From positions 86,995,168 to 87,059,167 of the forward strand of contig OX235270.1 in NCBI GenBank assembly GCA_944472135.2: DNA of 64,000 bases, written 5' to 3'. This DNA is from Trichobilharzia regenti. Its lineage: Eukaryota > Platyhelminthes > Trematoda > Strigeidida > Schistosomatidae. Within the stretch, counting starts at the first letter, position 1. The number at the start of each line of letters is the position of its first letter. Made by a program: the position numbers and the translations under genes. Under the pieces are notes generated by a model. The model worked only from the letters and a program-made list of their open reading frames with translations. It made no database searches and had not been told where the DNA came from. Positions 12,410 to 64,000 of this stretch are shown in pieces.

Positions 12410-14028
12410 ATAATTATGGGGAATTACCTACCGCTACAAGTGTAAGTTTATGTACATCATAATATTGGCTGTAAGGATGGATTTGTTACAAGAGGACACA
12501 TATGTAACTGAAAAAAGGAACATTTCTCCAGTAGTCATAACAGTTATTTCCAAAGTATTCAAGTACTATTCCATGTTAACGCCATCTTGTAGACGAAGTG
12601 GTGACAGATGCTACTGATGATCAAGCTTCATTTAAGTGTTGTCCCCGATATCACGTTAATGTTAAAAAATATCTCAATTAATACGTTTAACGAAATCATT
12701 TGCGGGAATTTCTGTGGTGTCCTTGATATAAAGATGTGACATCTCGTAACGTCGTTTCATGTCATTTCGTTTATTGTGGTACAGTAGACACATGACTGAA
12801 TACTTCGCTCTCTATATACCAACAACTTGTCTTGTTTTAGAAGTGATAAGATTTCCACAGTCGATCTGGAGAACCTGAAATCTGTGGCCATAAAAATACT
12901 GAAAGCAAGTGCAAAACAGCACCACCCACACTATCCCACCTTTTGTGAATCTTATGCGTGATATAGGTTGACATTTTTTACATGTGACGAATTTTGTTAA
13001 GCAATCGTCACTGTTTGCATAGATCGCTTTCACCAGGATATAGAAATCTGCTAGAAAAGCAAGCGAATTCTACTACGAAGTACGTACTACACATCTAGTT
13101 GTCTAATAAATAACTTGGGCCTCCTATCTGATTGCATCATACTCTTTGATAAGTTTAACTACCTTAGGAAGACGATTTTATTCATTCATCACATTGGCTC
13201 CCTTGATTTGTTTATTTAATTTCTGCTTGTCTGATGCTACCAAAACGTGAGAGATTAGCTGCTTACATAGAGATTCCATGATTTCATGCAATGCAGTGGT
13301 TGCACGTTGAGTCGCATGTCGTTTCAGAGAATACATACAATGTTTGTTGAAATTTGATGATTGAAACTAGTGGTGTGGAAACATTCTCCGAGATTTGCCA
13401 CAACCAAAGATTCGGATGATTTTCGATGGTTCATGAGAGAGCAGATTTCATAGCTAGGTTTTGCACTATTTGAAACTCATTTATCGCTCATACTTAGCCG
13501 AAGATTCAACCCTAATCAAGGTGAAGTTGATCACAAACAAGCTTCCCAAATCGATGGATTATTTTGATCGCAGTAGACACATGTTGGCACCTATACGTCC
13601 TAATATTATGTTGATTTTAAAGCCATCTTCAAAGGTTGAAAAGATTGTGGGGGAATCTTCATAGCGGGAAATTCATGACTGGCTACAAAAGTGTAAGGTT
13701 ATTGTCCTTCAACAATGCTTCAAAATGCAAGATACTTAGTTGCTCTATCATTATGGTAACAATTTAATGTGATTATATTGATTCAAAGTATTTCAGCGAG
13801 GCAGACGTGGCAAGAAGAAGAAGAGTAGCCACTTTTGTTAATACGGATTGGACTACGTTTAATCATGCATTCTTTAGTTCTTGATATAAGCATAAACCTT
13901 GGGCACTGTGGTAGGGTATTACTCCATTATGGATAAGATTTTATTTTGATAAATCACACAGTATTCTTTCGAGAATGGTGTGGATTGCACCACCATCAAA
14001 TGATGTCCAATACATCTGACTAACTATT

Positions 14029-14339
14029 CTCATTATTGCATAACAAATATTTCCGTCATATGAAATTTCATTTTATCAAATCTGTTAGTTTCGTAAATGA
14101 ATTTGTCAAAGTGGCTACTCCCACTTTCAAAAATTCCTCGTCTTTAGTCTGTGGAGATTTTTATTCTTGCAGTTTCCTTCTCTCAACTATGAGGAGCTTG
14201 CGAAATTTACTGCTCACCTGGGGAAAATACTAGACTTGGTATTCATAAATGACCGTGATATAAACGAACCACTTAGGAGAGGTTATTTTCTCGATTCCGA
14301 CCATCGCGTTGTACGTGGTTTACGGGAATAGCATAGTGA
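14029..14339 (+). pseudogene. LINE endonuclease relic, mirror copy
   Basis: Inverted duplicate of 2800-3110 with the same GDFY, LDLVFIN and SDHRVV signatures on the plus strand. Sequence downstream to about 14850 may be the linker before RT, but too decayed to assign. Confidence 0.5.
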
Positions 14340-15168
14340 GTAACACTAGTGAGATTTTGGTCAGTTATCAAACAAAATTCCAACTAATTCAAAAATCTTA
14401 TTCACACCACTTTGTTAGTCACCCAAAAGTATATTACAGGACTTACACCGAGTCATATTTTTGAAGAAGTGTTGTATGCAAATGTGTTTAATGTTACTTG
14501 CTAGCTCAGAGTGTGCTTGGATGTTTCCTCTCCAACCGAAACACTATTTACGAGATTCAATAGGACATCTTCTCCACTACCAAAGAAGCTTCTAAAACAG
14601 AAGGAAAATTCATGCTAAATACATGGTAATTCTAGAGTCAGAAGACTGAACACTTTCATAAATTCCGAAATGCAGAGACTAAAGACATTGTGTAACCGAG
14701 AATTCTTGTCATGTAAAAATGCTTCCGATGCATTAAAATAACTGAATGAACTAACTACCACCAGAGAACAAATTACAATTGACGCATGTTTTGGGGTGCA
14801 TACCTTGAGGCGATGATTCCCCACACGGTAAGTTGATGTGGTCCTCACGAGATATATTTATCCGAATGAATGGTGGTTACTTTGCAGGTTTTGGTGAAAA
14901 TAATGTCTAAATATATCTCAAATCCCTGGGTACATCTCACAGGACAAGTTCTGTCAGTGTACAGCGTATTTTATTCAGTGGACGTCGGAACATGTTCTCC
15001 TTACATTTACATCGCATTATTTCTCAGGGATGGTGGACCTGCTTTTCGAAGAGAAATGAAATTGCATTCACACTGAAATTCTCATCTTCCAGGTAAGGTT
15101 TCAGCCAAGCGCCAACCCGTTTTTGAAAACTATGGAAGATTACAATTACTATTCTAGCAAAGATTTAA

Positions 15169-15649
15169 ACCTTTGTTAAAATCTTTGCGTGACCCTGACG
15201 ATTTGCCCACAAATACCGCAGAATTACATCAAATCATGGATATGTATTACGCGATGTTATCTGACATGGGATTCGGTTGGAAATCAGTTATGGGTGGTCA
15301 AACCAAAACCTGTCATCAGTCCATGGAGTCTCTGACAGTTAGGTTGAGAGACACGAGGAGGTGTAATCTGCATGGTCGAGTCATCTGGGTTCCAAAAGCT
15401 AATGAACTGAAACTATCGGTGTTATGAATCAAAACTGTTCTCAGTCGCGCAGATGTATTCACTCTCGGTGATCTCCCATATCCACTAAGCCGTCATCTTC
15501 TTCCATGTTCCTATCCCTCCTCATCACATTTCTGCTTATTACTATTTGCGAATATAATTTCGCCTGTCCTTTATCTACTTTTGTGTGCTACATGGAGTGA
15601 GGCAACCTCACCTCTTGCATTTCTGTGCAAAGTTCTATTTGGAAACCCC
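15169..15649 (+). pseudogene. LINE-B 3' end relic, mirror copy
   Basis: Inverted duplicate of 1490-1970 in the right arm, with the same C-terminal motif GGQTKTCHQSMES on the plus strand. Confidence 0.65.
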
Positions 15650-15708
15650 ATTATTTCAGTCACTAGGCCATATTACTATAATTACTACTGTTACCAGTAA
15701 GCCTTTGT

Positions 15709-16295
15709 AAAACCTGTCACGGAATGATGCTCTGCTCCCCGGACAGCAGAATAGTGAGCGACGTGATCCCGGAGAGACCGAAAGATGATACCAATGCAAA
15801 ACTTCGAATGGAACTGCCTGGATTCAGGAAAAGCAAATCATGTGCTGACCAAATCGCAACACTAAACATCCGCATTATCATCACTGAATGGTAGTCCACC
15901 CACTAACAAAATTTGGGTCGACGTTGGAAAAGCCTGAGACAGTTTCAATGATGAAGTCATTTGGAAACTGCTTCAACAACACAGAGTTCAGTTTCCCGAA
16001 TCTTTATCAACCTCATAAAATATCTGGAGGTGAGTTGCATCACATGTCGAGTGATTCACATTGTAGAATTCAGCGAGGCTATTCAGGTGGAGATGGAATA
16101 TTTGAATGTTGCTTACTATGGCAGATGCCGTTTCTGATCGTGATGGACTGGATTAGGCAACGGATCGTGTGGTGTGGGTTGAGAGGCTTGCGTCAGACGA
16201 ATGAGGATGCTCTTAAATCTCTGAATTTCGGAGATGATTTTTACGGAATGTCGCACAAGTTCGAAGACCTACATGCTGCCTTCGCTCTATACTGA
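15709..16295 (+). pseudogene. LINE-A RT relic, mirror copy in right arm
   Basis: Inverted duplicate of the relic at 844-1430, identical at the protein level. Downstream sequence to about 16700 continues as degraded LINE 3' region. Confidence 0.7.
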
Positions 16296-17339
16296 TGATG
16301 GGAAGTATTGATTAACATAAGGGAACTCTAGGAACGACCCACCCTAGAAATATGTAGTAGAAAATGCAGATAGATCCGGCCTTTTCCGAGGAGGTCGCTG
16401 AGTGATATCATGTATCATGCAGGTAGTCAATTGGAAGATCTCTTCAGGAGGAGATATAAACTCATGGGTAATCATGGAGCCAGTTGGATGTGACTAAAGA
16501 GATGATGGTGAAATGGAGATCTGGTTTGAAAGACCTATTTTTACACTGCGAACTGAAGTCTAGATGAAAGTGAGAAATATGTTCTATCCGCTCTCTTAGA
16601 CTACATCCCTACTTCTGTTTCTGTTCCTAGGTTTGATTTTATGAGCAAGCTGACCTTAGAACACAACCGCTCTGAATCACTTTCTGTATTGGATCGCTCT
16701 CACATGAATAATTCCCGTTCTTATTCAAATGGTCTCAAACTCATTCTCCGTAAATGTCAGACCGCTAATTATAATTTCAGGACAACACATGAGTTGGGCG
16801 GACCGCCTTAGTCCCACAAATCTTGTAATAGCCGTACCACTATTGTAGAAACTAAATGGAATACTACTTGTTTCGGTATAAGCTGTTCTTCTAGTCTTTA
16901 TTAGTCGGCTTGCATCTTGTTGGTTTCAGAAAAACTGTTTGTTTGACTTACTACATAAAGAAGTTAGGACTCTCGTGCATAGATCAGTCTCTCCTTTTAC
17001 AATTTATTCATTCACCAATTCTTCCCATTCTTCTTTATTGTAGCTTTTCATAACTACCAATCTGTATCTGAAAACTTGTCGCTGCATCAGGGCTTGTCCA
17101 GGGAGCTACACAGGGTGGGATTCATTTTCTTGCAAGTACTGCTATGACAGTAAGGTATTTTGCACAGCAGTTAGACTAAAAGAATTCATTATCACAGTGC
17201 AAGTCATTTACATTATGTTCCGGTTATGAGGATGAATTCGTACTGCTGGCGAATAGGCGTGTAACAGAATTGAAGTGTTTCGTTAGGCCTCTACCCTATG
17301 GGAATGAAATTTTACTCTAGAATAATACCCAAATACCAC

Positions 17340-18080
17340 TCTTACATTAGGTTGTCATCTGAGTTCTAAGGTTACGCGTCAGTAATATTAAAATGAGATC
17401 TAAACCGTTAAGTCTTTCCTCGTATGATAAATGAGTCATTCCATGAATTGTAAGTGTTTCCTTGCTTTGAACCCTCTCTAGAATATGCAAGTCCACATTT
17501 AGACAACTGACTGCCTGGATACAGATGTCCAGTCTTGACTTCACGAGAGATGTGTAACGGTAGATGTTCCGTCAAAATTATTAGCTTACTGCATTCATCA
17601 CCCAACACTGGATACTGACTCTCACTGTTTAAGTTGGCTTGTCTAGCTGAAGGCTCGTGGTCAAGCATCCCCACCATTTGGTTCGCCGTCGTCTTACTTT
17701 CGGTCGTTCGTGCACGACCCCTATCTTGTTGAGAAATCATACACGTACTACGATTTGGTCCCGAAATATAATTCGTATTTTGGTCAGTCACTTCAGTATT
17801 TCGCTTTGTCTTTGATCTACGTGAGACGAATAATACAGTTGGGGGTATAAGATCCTGAGTTAGTATACTTCACTCTATCCGTAAAATGTCAACGCCCTAA
17901 GTTTCTAAACTGGTGAGCCCTATCACGAACTTCATCTTTGGTAAACACGCAGACAAATCCGGTGGGTCCGTTCCGTTTTGTTCTTGTATTATATTTACTA
18001 CTTTTGAAGTGTACAAATTTCTCCATGAGTGACCATACGCCTAAACTCATTTGTATCCGGCCAATTAACAACACTATTCA
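17340..18080 (-). pseudogene. Retroelement ORF1-like relic flanking palindrome 1
   Basis: A frame from 17408 to 17791 (minus) encodes a basic, Ser/Thr/Asn-rich segment. Its DNA is homologous to 4730-5060, extending over more than 300 bp. The downstream frame 17889-18074 is not recognised. Likely the 5' part of a non-LTR element. Confidence 0.45.
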
Positions 18081-19140
18081 GCTAGTGTCATCGTGACCAA
18101 ACAATTTTGAAGCATGGTTTCAGATAGCTGAGTGTGACTTCAGTGAATATGGGATCACTCGCCAACATACACAGTTTCCTGCAGTTATCCACGCTATGCC
18201 GTGGGGATTAAGTAAATGCATTATTATGCAGATGTCTAGTCCAGAGGTAAGCAACCTTTATGGAATGTCTAAAGCAGTCATCTTTGGGAGAAACGACCTA
18301 AGGGATCGGCAGTGTCTTGATGAAATTTTTCACAATGTGGAGTGAGACGATCATTCAGTTATTTATATGCGGACATGAATGTGGGAGGTAATAGTCAAAC
18401 GTCAATTCGATGAGGGATACTTTAGAGAGTTGTTCCTGTCCAAGTTGCCATGGCCAGTACACACTGTGCTTGGGACACTCCAAGAAGATTTAGCTACTTC
18501 TGCTGATTAAATTCTACAAATATCATAACAGCCAGTCACGAAAATCTGCCTAATCGCTAAAACGTCTTCGAGTAGTAACACTGAAGTGACACAGTTAAGC
18601 GAATCTGTTAGGCGACTACAAAGGCCAGACAATCCCCATACTTCAGGGAGACGCATGGAAAAAACAGGTATGAAACAGGTATTCAAAAAACCTTAATAAG
18701 GTTTCATAGTACACAAAATTGAAACTAAGAGTGCTAGGAGATTCGTGCACAAAGCATCAGGTGATGATGTGGCGTGTGCTGCCGACAAGATTTGTCAGTA
18801 GTGTATATAGACTCAAAGTTGACCGGTTGTAGTCGCTCACCACTATGTTCCAGGACAGTTTTCATAAACCGGGACGCCAACAACTGAGTCGCAGTCTCTT
18901 CATCAAATGCGGGAAGCGCGTCACTAAGTAGACTTTCCAGACTAGCGGGTCTCCGTCCCGCACCAAATTCATGGTACGGAGCTGCTGCGTTCCTTGCTGT
19001 CTGTCTATCTATCTGTCGAACCTTCCCGCCAATACCTTTCAGATCTCTTTATCCCCTGACTGCTCTGTTACCATGAGATTAGAATGTTGTTTTCAATTTT
19101 GACTGTTTCCTCTGTATCCGCGTCTGTATACTACTGATAA
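18081..19140. other. Unassigned repeat-like sequence
   Basis: No coding frame or recognisable motif. The lower AT content compared with KLC introns suggests decayed retroelement DNA leading into the RT relic that follows. Confidence 0.3.
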
Positions 19141-19620
19141 ATCTTGTCAGTAGCACATACCACAATGGTGTGATTCCACAACTATCTAAGAATAGTGATA
19201 ATGAACTGCTGAGCAGGCCAACTAAAATTTCAGGTAATGTATGGGAATCAGAGATAGTCCTGTTGGATTGGTGTAAATTATCGATCATCCACGTTTATAA
19301 GAAAGGAAAAGATTCTTCACGTGATAATCATAAGGGATTGGGCTTAACTAACGTGGTGTATAAAATTCTTGCTTCAATAAGGGTATAGAAACTCAAAGGT
19401 GCTCGGGAGAAACAAAACTCGCGGAAATCATGAATACTTTAGTCCAGGAAGAGAATGTGTTCGCCATGCTGTATTGACTTTTAGATTTTAGAATGTGTGC
19501 ATACTTATCGGAGTCCGGTACTTGCCATATTTTTTAGCATATGACTGTGTAAACTGAGAAGTGATTTAGTAAGTTCTGGGTGTGGACGGAATGCCTAGAA
19601 TTCATATTACGCTAATCAAG
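19141..19620 (+). pseudogene. LINE-B-like RT relic
   Basis: The plus strand reads LSRPTKISGNVWESEIVLLD, then DWCKLSIIHVYKKGKDSS and NHKGLGLTNVVYKILAS, matching the LINE-B RT pattern WCKSQIIPIYKKG...NHRGISLTNMV. The following QAGF.PGR block is frameshifted. No intact ORF. Confidence 0.65.
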
Positions 19621-20840
19621 GCGATCACTTTACTCAAACTCAGTAATGTAAGAACTCACAGAGAAATGTTGTTTGCAGTGATACGACAATCAATAGTACT
19701 ATAAATATTTCACAAGACATACACGCATAAATTTACGGTGGTAACGCTGAAATTAATACACGAGTTGTTTTGTGGTGACAAATAATTCAGGAAGAATTCA
19801 AATGAACGATATACAGACATTATATGTATAATAACGACTGGCAAATATCCATATTACTTGAACACAATCGTAAAAGTGATAACATGTTCTTACCCTCAGG
19901 TTTTTCTCTACATTTCAGTAAGGAAAAGTCACAAATACAACAGCAATGTATCCAACTCTTCTAATTAGAATGGTCTCAAACTTTTTCTTGTTATCTTGTA
20001 CAATGATTTGTTATACAATCCATAATCATTCGTTTCGCTTGTCTTATTCTTTCCATTCGAACTACTAACTTTAAAATATACTTTATATATATATATATAT
20101 ATGCATATGGTGAATCGCTTACTCTAATGAACAGTGGTCGTTTTTTTAAACGCTTTTAGCCCTGGTGGTTTATATAGTGTGTGATATGTGGACAGATAAA
20201 CAGTGGATTATCCTTCGTTCGGTGATATGGTGATCTAGGTCATTTTGGGAATATACCTTTCGGCATACGTCGCTTAAATACAGCGGGCTGGGGAACACGT
20301 AGCTGTTGTACAATGTTGGTGCCGTAGTCAAGCTGTATTCGTGATTGGTGCATCTGTGTCCACCTCGGCGTCCCTATTTCAATCTTAATATTACTGAGAA
20401 GTATAAAAGTGGCGGTAATATAACATACTGCGTAATTATTTATTTTCCTAAGAGTTACTTTCATGTTTTTAAGAACGCAATATTCAGTGAAGAGACTCTT
20501 TTTAACGAATTTATTATCAAGCTGTACAATCGTATATATATGGTTTTCTTAAAATATTATATTCGGTGAGGGAATTAGGTCAAAGGTGTGAATACATGAA
20601 ATAATAATAGTAGTATGAAATGCAATTAAAATATCTGTGATTATAATCATAGTTTAATGTCAAGTGGCAAAATAATTAATGTTATAATGTCATACATAAG
20701 GTGCATATATTTTGGAAACGGGTACATAATTATAAGATTAGTAGACAAATATAAAATGTTACATAACATGGTGTGAAATTTGATAAGATAAAATTCAATA
20801 TTGTAAAAATGAAAAAAATTCATAGATTAATAATTTTGGG
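19621..20840. other. No gene seen; contains (TA)n at about 20083-20102
   Basis: AT-rich sequence with a short TA microsatellite. ORFs in it (20240-20569) lack any recognisable motif. Confidence 0.4.
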
Positions 20841-20867
20841 TTTGAAATGACAAGTGGGTCATGTTTG

Positions 20868-21053
20868 ATCACGGATTTATAGAAGTTGAAAACCAGGAAG
20901 TACTGGACAGCTGTTTTTTCCCAGTCACAAGTCAGGCTCGTAGACCATTCAGCCACGTAGAGCCAACTCAATGGCCCATGCATTTCAACTTCTATCAATT
21001 CGTCCTGTTCAGTACACCCTAGTTTTCCAATGGTTGTCTAACGGACATCAGTC
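20868..21053 (-). repeat. Inverted-repeat-flanked tRNA-like element, diverged copy
   Basis: The minus-strand core GTGGCTGAATGGTCTACGAG...CTTGTGAC matches the core at 44306-44380 (CCGGCTGAATGATAAACGAG...CTTGTAAC). Flanks carry the same inverted pair, one side AACCAGGAAGTACTGGACAG and the other CTAGTTTTCCAATGGTTGTC. This establishes a dispersed family with the 44.2-kb copy. Confidence 0.6.
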
Positions 21054-21263
21054 CGCGAACGAACTCGAAACAAATCAAATCTCTACAAACAAAACTCCTG
21101 AAAGTTATTTTCAGGTTTTATTTTTTCTACCAACTGATAATAATAATAGCTGTCCTGGCATTTACATAACCCTTAAAAACACCCTGAAACTGTACAGCTT
21201 TGAAGTGAAGTTACGAAAAGAGTTTTTTGCTGACATATACCTTTTCAAATTTATATCACATGG

Positions 21264-22954
21264 TCTGTCTGTTTCCAACATAGAACTTTGCACATATGTG
21301 GGGCAATTCAAGTCGCCACACTCCCTCCTTGCAGCACACAAAGCAAGAGAAGAAATGCATAATAGAGACAGTAAACAGAGGTGTGAGACAAAGGACGAGT
21401 AATAACGAAGAACAAAACAGTTTCATTGGAAATCATAAGTCACAAGAAGTGGATGCATCTGCACCAGTGAGAACGATTTTGAGCCATATCACCAATTGTT
21501 TCCAACCATTGGTTTCTACAGTTCCGAGGACCCCAACCAATCAGGAAGTCTACACCTTCCTACGTGGTTTAGACTAACGGTTGTGGATTTCATTGACTGG
21601 TGCCATATTTTGGTTTGACCACCGCTACCTCTTTTTCAACCTGACCCTATGTCAGCTAACAATGCTAGTCGAGGAGGGCGATGACTAAGCATACATAATA
21701 CATGTCCTAACCATCTCAATCGACGTAGCTTCACAGCCTCATCGATTGATTTCCCCTCCTTACCTAGAACTCGACCAACGCCTAACCTCAATATTCCTCA
21801 CTTTATTATACCACTTCACACGGGAGATAGAACGCAGGCACCTATGATTAAAGACACCTAATCGTTTCACGTCTTCCACTCTCAGTGGCCAGGTATCGCT
21901 CACACGCATACAGGAGGACAGAGCGGACTGATGAGCAATGCACTCGCCCTTTGGTTGATAGTCGGATATCATGTCTACGCCGGAGACGGCGTAAACTGGC
22001 ATATGCGACACTAGCCCGCTGTATCCGTGTCAAGCATCGCCAGAGCACCTTTCGGTCGACAGAATCGAATGCCGCCTTTAGGTCAAGAAATATAATGACT
22101 GTTGGACGCCAGTAGGAATGCCTGTATTCTAGAATCTGTCGAAGGGTGAAGATATGATCAATACACCCTCTTCCTGGTCTAAAGCCTGCCTGGCTCTCTC
22201 GTGTTTGTGCCTCCCAAGCACCGCTTAGTTTATGTATAATTATTGAGTCTAGGACTGTAGACACCACCATATTAGTCAAGCTAATCCCTCTGTGATTATC
22301 ACAGGAAGACTTCTCTCCCTTCTTGTATATGGGGATAATCTGTGACTTACACCAACCTGACGGGACTTCCTCTGATTCTCAGACGTTGCCTGGTACTTCA
22401 GTTAATGCAGACAGTAAACTGTCTCCACCGTACTTAAACACCTTCGGAGTGATTCCATCGGGTCCCACAACTTTCCCTCGTTTCAGCCTAGTGACAGCAT
22501 TAGCAACCTCAGTTAGGGACGGCTGACCTATTTCTATGTCCCATTCAGGGAGGTGTTGGATGCTGGGTAAGTTGTGCTTGGCTGCAGGTCGATTACATTG
22601 CCCCAACGCTCCAGTCGTCTATCCTGAGAGCTAATTATGGTGCCATTTTTCTCAGAGGTTGTTTCACTTACCATTTGCCTTTTACCACCTGTTTCCCTGA
22701 TAAGCCTAAATAGTTGTCTGGTGTTGCCAATCACCGATGACTTTTTCATCTCTTTCGCTTTTGTCACCCACCCACCACTTCACGGTCGTTGCGAAGACTT
22801 CTTGTTAGTTTTCGTCTGAGTAGTTTTCGCTCCTCATCATAATCGGAGTTAGCCGGCATCAGTCTTCTTGCGTCAATCAGTTCGGATGAGGCAGTGGAGA
22901 TCTAGTGGCTCTTACTAACTTTAGGTTTTAGCTTATTAACAGCTTTCACAGCTG
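21264..22954 (-). mobile_element. LINE-B insertion, 5'-truncated, with 11-bp TSD
   Basis: ATATCACATGG occurs at 21253-21263 and again at 22955-22965, bracketing a 1691-bp minus-strand LINE-B. It holds RT segments GKVVGPDGITPKVFK, SQAGFRPGRGCIDHIFTL and FLDLKAAFDSVDRKVLW, then jumps directly into the C-terminal RRHDIRLSTKGRV...VRSVLLYACE block, so an internal deletion has removed the YADD region. The 3' end carries a (CAGA)-type tail (CTGTCTGT on the plus strand). Confidence 0.85.
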
Positions 22955-22965
22955 ATATCACATGG

Positions 22966-24435
22966 ATATTTTTCCTTCACCTTCAGAAAGTGGAAAGCAT
23001 TTGAAATACTGGTCAATTTTAAAAATTGCAAAGAATAATATAGTTACACAAATAAAGCGAAATTATAAATGCAAATATATTCCAATGAAGTTTTTCAAAA
23101 CATATTATTTGCCAAAAAGGAATGAGAAATATAAACTGTTTAGAGAATATATTAGAAAGGATGTATCTGATATTATATTCTGTTTGTGAAAAATAAAATA
23201 AATAAATAAATGAACAGCAAATACAATGAACGCAAGGATGATTTCAAACCGCGAATAAATGCAAGAAAGATGAAAGTTTTCTAAAAAGTGAAACTTTTCA
23301 GAAAATGACTGATAACAAACTGGCTATGCATTATATAATAACAGTCAGAAAGGGAGGTTAACATGCTTAGTTCTAAATTTATGTTAAGTGAATATGCAGC
23401 TAATAATGTGTCTTCCAGATCGTTGTGAAAAAAATTGGTAGCTTCATTGGGGTTTATTGTTTCTGAGCGTTACTCGGGAATCATCTAAAACAAATTAGAC
23501 AAGACTTTATATAAGGATCAATTTAAAATACTTGTCGAACATTGTAACTGAACAAAGATGTTAACCACTGAGATGGGTGGACAGTTCTTCAACTCCTCCC
23601 CCAATCTGTTCATAATAATCTCGACCTATAGGTATCACTTCGATGATGACGGATTGCTGTTCACAAGGAACGTTTTGTGAGTGTATCACGACATACGGGG
23701 TTAACACAACCTACAGCAAATAATGTAAATTTTCGAAATATTGCAACGGGGTTACTGATTCATCCAGTCTGAGATTGCGTCTTGATAAAAGTCATGGCTT
23801 TAAATCAAATAGGCTAGAGACTGGAGCTTGATACCTATATAAACATAACGCATAAACGTTATACCCAAAACGATGACCACGTGTACGAAGTCACTCCATA
23901 TTCAGGGAAAAATATGAGATGTATTTAGATTTAGTTAGATCGAGAATGGAAATAACTGCAACAATGTTCTAGGTCAATAGTCATACACCACCCAGTGATA
24001 TGAAACACTTTTACTAACCTTCAAACCTTCACCTCTCCTCATAAATAAAACGAAATTAGCCTCTAATGAATAGAATTTATTGTGTACATTACGAATAAAA
24101 TACGTACAGCAAACAAAAACCACACCGGGTTCCACATCCAATGAAGTGTCATAGATGAGTACTACTAAAGAGTCCCATACTAGTGTGAAGCAACTGTCTG
24201 GTACTCTCTCTAGTCTTCAATGATTCTCTAACTGACTTCAATCAGGTCGTGATTTAACTTATAAGCTGAATAAATTTTCTAAAACGTTACTTACATGTTC
24301 ATGTGTATAATTGGTGTTTATGATTAAATCTCACACTTTTATATCCAATATAGATAAAAGATATTGAAGTAGAACATAACACACACAAACACACAATAAA
24401 TGCAACAGACATTTATGGAAGTGGAAGAAAAAACA

Positions 24436-24485
<50 letters not shown>

Positions 24486-25010
24486 CTGTTTCACATTGGT
24501 CATCTTTCTGTAAGTACTGGCAAAGACATCAAGATCAACCTTAGAAAAACTTTGATGAACAGCCTACATAGACAAATCTAAGCATTTAGAAGGAAATACA
24601 GTCAAGTCAGCCAATGAAACTGCCAAGATTCTAGGTGATTTTATTTTAGCCATTCAGAAAAAAATAATTAGTAAATATCCACCATCGATATGAATAATAG
24701 TGGAACAATGAAATCTACATGAGGGATATAAGAAAAACAAATCAAAACAGTAGTATTATATGAAGGCAGAGGTGAATCTCATATTTACTTGAAGATAACG
24801 CGTTATACCCAAAGAATCAAGGCTACCTGTCTATAATCAATTGTTCCTTCCATATTAGAGATTGTACAAAATCGATAGGCACAAAGTGAATAATACTTAG
24901 AGATACTGAACGACTAGCATTAATGAATAGGAGAGTAAGGGAAAAAGAAAGTGACTGCGTATGTATATAAAAAGCAATAGCTAAAAATTCCATACCTCAT
25001 ATGTGTACAA
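22966..25010. other. KLC downstream flank; no gene recognised
   Basis: AT-rich, with a 75-codon K/Y-rich ORF at 22962-23189 that I do not recognise and do not call as a gene. A (TA)n tract lies at 24440-24481. At 24181-24260 there is a degraded copy of the terminal repeat of the tRNA-like element (AACTGTCTGGTACTCTC...CAATGATTCTCTAACT). Confidence 0.4.
24440..24481. repeat. (TA)n microsatellite
   Basis: Uninterrupted TA dinucleotides of about 42 bp. Similar tracts lie at 25430-25467, 31414-31442, 41661-41679 and 58577-58600, all near or within the KLC gene. Confidence 0.95.
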
Positions 25011-25016
25011 TTTATT
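25011..25016 (-). promoter_or_regulatory. Candidate KLC poly(A) signal
   Basis: TTTATT on the plus strand reads AATAAA on the KLC strand, about 40 nt past the stop codon. The 3' UTR would be very short. There is no direct evidence of cleavage here. Confidence 0.45.
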
Positions 25017-25054
25017 ATTATAATGAAGAGTTGAAACACTTTTAAAAACTTCTG

Positions 25055-63773
<38,719 letters not shown>

Positions 63774-64000
63774 TCCCGCAGAAGTGCACAGTAAACCTCA
63801 GTTTCAGTCTTCTGAAAGAGAACACGGAGATAAAGGGTATTAGATTTTCGGTTATAGCAGGATTTCATAAAAGTGATCTATGAACACAATTAACATCAAA
63901 TTTGTAATTAGTTAAAACGTGACAATAGGTACTGCTGACAGACACAACTGTGATAGGTTCAAAAAAAACTCTCCTTAAGTTTTCACACCCTGCATGAGTA

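Larger units (their letters stand above)
10299..17138 (-). repeat. Palindrome 1, right arm (about 6.84 kb)
   Basis: This is an inverted near-identical copy of 1-6840. At its inner edge the LINE-B C-terminal region starts abruptly next to the 5' part of an unrelated LINE-A, so this boundary looks like the duplication breakpoint. After 17138 no matching partner is available in the window. It could be a real segmental duplication or an assembly artefact. Confidence 0.95.

Noticed and set aside
22962..23189. 75-codon ORF as a host gene
   Set aside because: No recognisable motif, no splice context and AT-driven K/Y composition; it begins right at a LINE target site and ends near an A-rich run.

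Overview
This window is repeat-rich, AT-rich flatworm DNA, most likely from a blood fluke of the genus Schistosoma. The evidence is a copy of the Sm-alpha SINE-like family carrying a hammerhead-ribozyme motif, many relics of two RTE-like LINE families (one resembling schistosome SR2, here 'LINE-A'; the other 'LINE-B'), Penelope-like elements (PLE) with a GIY-YIG endonuclease, and a gene whose introns are about 35 nt at the 5' end and up to 19 kb further on.

One host gene can be supported: a kinesin light chain (KLC) on the minus strand. Ten coding exons run from 63773 down to 25055. All junctions are GT-AG and phase-consistent, giving a 597-residue product with an N-terminal heptad coiled coil, a conserved RRLCEENRWLRE segment and six KLC-type TPR units. 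It is the motor subunit that binds kinesin heavy chain and cargo. Everything from 25.2 to 63.5 kb that is not an exon is KLC intron; positions 1-25 kb lie downstream of the gene.

Two large inverted repeats dominate the rest. Palindrome 1 (1-17138) has arms of about 6.84 kb that are virtually identical (position x pairs with 17139-x) around a 3.46-kb spacer holding a nearly full-length decayed LINE-A. The left arm may continue beyond the window. Palindrome 2 (47930-58072) lies inside KLC intron 6. Its arms each hold the 5' half of LINE-B interrupted in its reverse transcriptase by a PLE, so two PLEs stand head to head around a spacer of about 190 bp. The left PLE has an intact 740-codon ORF. 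The right copy is broken by a 2-bp frameshift, a 27-bp LINE-tail insertion and a nonsense codon, and its arm also carries a 200-bp SINE.

Because the KLC pre-mRNA is transcribed through palindrome 2, its intron could fold into a hairpin of about 5 kb made of transposon sequence, a plausible source of small interfering RNAs against PLE and LINE-B. This is inference. The remaining sequence holds truncated LINE insertions (three with clear 11-13 bp target-site duplications), tRNA-derived SINEs (one sharing its 3' tail with LINE-A), a family of tRNA-like cores flanked by inverted repeats, hammerhead-like relics, a second PLE family, a 52-bp tandem repeat and several (TA)n tracts. Long intronic stretches show nothing recognisable.
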